Assembly (NCBI RefSeq): GCF_009827455.1
Contig: NZ_WTYZ01000001.1
Coordinates: 1,373,001 to 1,437,000 of the forward strand
Direction of reading: 5' to 3'
Length of the DNA stretch: 64,000 nt
Source of the DNA: Pontixanthobacter aestiaquae
GTDB taxonomy: Bacteria; Pseudomonadota; Alphaproteobacteria; Sphingomonadales; Sphingomonadaceae
How positions within the stretch are numbered: the first letter of the stretch is position 1; the number at the start of each line of letters is the position of its first letter. The position numbers and the translations under genes were made by a program. Below, piece by piece: positions 63,028-64,000 of the stretch. The notes under the pieces were generated by a model. The model saw nothing but the letters and a program-made list of their open reading frames with translations, did not search any database and was not told where the DNA came from.

Positions 63028-63667
63028 GTTAGCTGCAACTCCCGAAAACGGATTTGGTGCCAAGGGTTATGTCATAGGCTTAGATGAGGCGGGAAGGGGC
63101 CCGCTTGCGGGGCCCGTTGTGGCGGGCGCGGTCGCGCTTTGCAAGCCGCATCCAGCAGGGCTCGACGACTCGAAGAAACTATCCGCCAAACGACGCGCAG
63201 AACTGGATTTGGCGGTGCGCGCTAAATGCGCTTGGGCGGTTGGAGTGGTCGGTGTCGACCAGATTGACGAGCTTAACATCCTTGGTGCGACCATGCTGGC
63301 GATGACCCAGGCGGTCGAGCGGCTTACGCAGATTGTCGGCGGTATTCCGAAGGCGATCTTGATTGATGGCAATCTCTCGCCATCGGGGCGTTGCGACGAA
63401 TGGCGGACTGGTTTCTGGGGGGAGGGGAAGCCGATTATCGGCGGCGATGCCTTGGAGCCTGCAATCTCCGCCGCCTCAATTGTCGCAAAGGAATGGCGCG
63501 ACCGGCTGATGTGCGCAGCGGCAATAGAATATCCGCAATACGGGTGGGAGCGGAACAAAGGCTATGGGACCAAGGATCATATGATTGCTCTGCGAGAGCA
63601 TGGTCCAACGCCGCTGCACCGACGCAGTTTTGCACCGGTAGCGCAGTTGAATTTGTTCGGTGCATGA
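63026..63667 (+). CDS. rnhB: Ribonuclease HII
   Basis: A 213-residue enzyme that nicks RNA-DNA hybrids and ribonucleotides in DNA. The catalytic acids are in VIGLDEAGRGPLAGPVVAG (D, E), LDDSKKLSAKRR and ILIDGNLSPSG, with AISAASIVAKEWRDRLM and the C-terminal YGTKDHMIALREHGPTPLHR. ATG at 63026 is the only start near the conserved core; a longer frame is open upstream but lies inside the divergent sugar dehydrogenase. No strong ribosome site precedes it. Confidence 0.94.
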   Translation: MLAATPENGFGAKGYVIGLDEAGRGPLAGPVVAGAVALCKPHPAGLDDSKKLSAKRRAELDLAVRAKCAWAVGVVGVDQIDELNILGATMLAMTQAVERLTQIVGGIPKAILIDGNLSPSGRCDEWRTGFWGEGKPIIGGDALEPAISAASIVAKEWRDRLMCAAAIEYPQYGWERNKGYGTKDHMIALREHGPTPLHRRSFAPVAQLNLFGA

Positions 63668-63688
63668 TTGGCAAGCATTGGAGCCCAC

Positions 63689-64000
63689 ATGAGAGTAGCC
63701 GAGTTGTATTTTGATGAAAGCGGCTCGCACCAAGGTTCGCGATACTTGACGGTTGCTGGGTTTTGGTTCGAGTCTGCCCAAGCAGTCAGGTTCGCCCGTG
63801 ATTGGGAAAAAATATTAGATCGGTTTGGACTCCAGTACGCGCACATGACGGATTGTGCGCTAGGTTTTGGCCAGTACAAAAACATGTCACTGGAAGATCG
63901 CATTAAGTCTGGCAGCTTGTTGATCGAGAACATTAAGCGCCGAACCAGGTTTGGTTTCTCGGTAACAATTGAGCCATCGCGCTATCTAGAAGTCATGGCA
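63689..64000 (+). CDS. DUF3800 protein, N-terminal part (runs off window)
   Basis: The frame from the ATG at 63689 is open for all 104 codons to the window end. It begins MRVAELYFDESGSHQGSRYL, the YxDESG opening of DUF3800 proteins, then LTVAGFWFE, HMTDCALGFGQYKNMS and RRTRFGFSVTIEPSRYLE. DUF3800 proteins have an RNase H-like core with the first Asp in DES, occur on mobile and defence islands as well as in chromosomes, and lack a known function. Composition is visibly richer in A/T than rnhB, 21 bases upstream. It could mark the start of an accessory region beyond the window. Confidence 0.78.
   Translation, partial: MRVAELYFDESGSHQGSRYLTVAGFWFESAQAVRFARDWEKILDRFGLQYAHMTDCALGFGQYKNMSLEDRIKSGSLLIENIKRRTRFGFSVTIEPSRYLEVMA

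Overview
The window is chromosomal DNA from an alphaproteobacterium, most likely Sphingomonadales and probably the Erythrobacter/Altererythrobacter group. The inference rests on protein character and gene order: serC-serA-hisZ-purA, chvI-chvG-hprK-rapZ-ptsM-ptsH beside a divergent ATP-type pckA, a cobA-DUF2849-cysI sulfite operon, short alphaproteobacterial HprK, DUF885/DUF937/DUF4349 envelope proteins, and dispersed palindromic repeats common in sphingomonads. Base composition is moderately GC-rich. I see no rRNA, CRISPR array, insertion sequence, integrase or prophage module; this is mostly dense core genome, with many 1, 4 or 8 nt gene overlaps and several convergent pairs only a few bases apart.

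Layout. 1-6.1 kb (minus): sulfur metabolism (sulfite reductase N-terminus, DUF2849, cobA), then an MscS channel overlapping metC and sseA, and a proline-rich membrane protein. 6.2-12.4 kb: queF, an unknown protein, tRNA-Thr, an RNase H-fold protein overlapping rarA, a PadR regulator with a palindromic operator, a small membrane protein and a GT4 glycosyltransferase. 12.5-19.9 kb: a dispersed repeat, then serC and serA with 81-bp inverted-repeat elements after each, hisZ, an opposing esterase, purA (TTG start) and a decayed L,D-transpeptidase. 19.9-25.2 kb: a pseudo-receiver-like/winged-helix protein, precorrin-2 dehydrogenase, lysA, an LptM-like lipoprotein, argH and a TlpA thioredoxin. 25.3-33.7 kb: tRNA-Val, asparaginase, an MDR oxidoreductase, truA, fmt, recR, def, a four-helix Cys-rich protein and rmuC, with three copies of a G-rich repeat.

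33.7-42.8 kb: META-domain lipoprotein, rRNA/tRNA methyltransferase, then the regulatory block ptsH, EIIA-Man, rapZ, hprK, chvG, chvI (minus) facing pckA (plus); this joins envelope/acid sensing, an incomplete sugar-free PTS and gluconeogenesis. Two small soluble proteins follow. 42.8-48.9 kb: a DUF1570 metalloprotease-like protein, a DUF885 Tat lipoprotein, DUF3597, TonB and an alpha/beta hydrolase. 49-51.9 kb: two cysteine desulfurases and a 2Fe-2S ferredoxin (Fe-S assembly). 51.9-56.8 kb: DUF4349 lipoprotein, DJ-1/PfpI protein, a bacterial voltage-gated sodium channel with a TLESW filter, and parC. 57-64 kb: a DEAD-box helicase, an operon DUF1285-NUDIX-cca, a GNAT protein, a PQQ-type sugar dehydrogenase, rnhB and a truncated DUF3800 gene at the edge.

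The least explained signals are non-coding: a structured, terminator-ended minus-strand segment at 56.78-56.91 kb, a terminator-ended segment at 18.10-18.20 kb before purA, a two-hairpin leader before serC, and several families of dispersed inverted repeats. I found no clear new multi-gene system. All function calls come from reading motifs and context; no database search was run.
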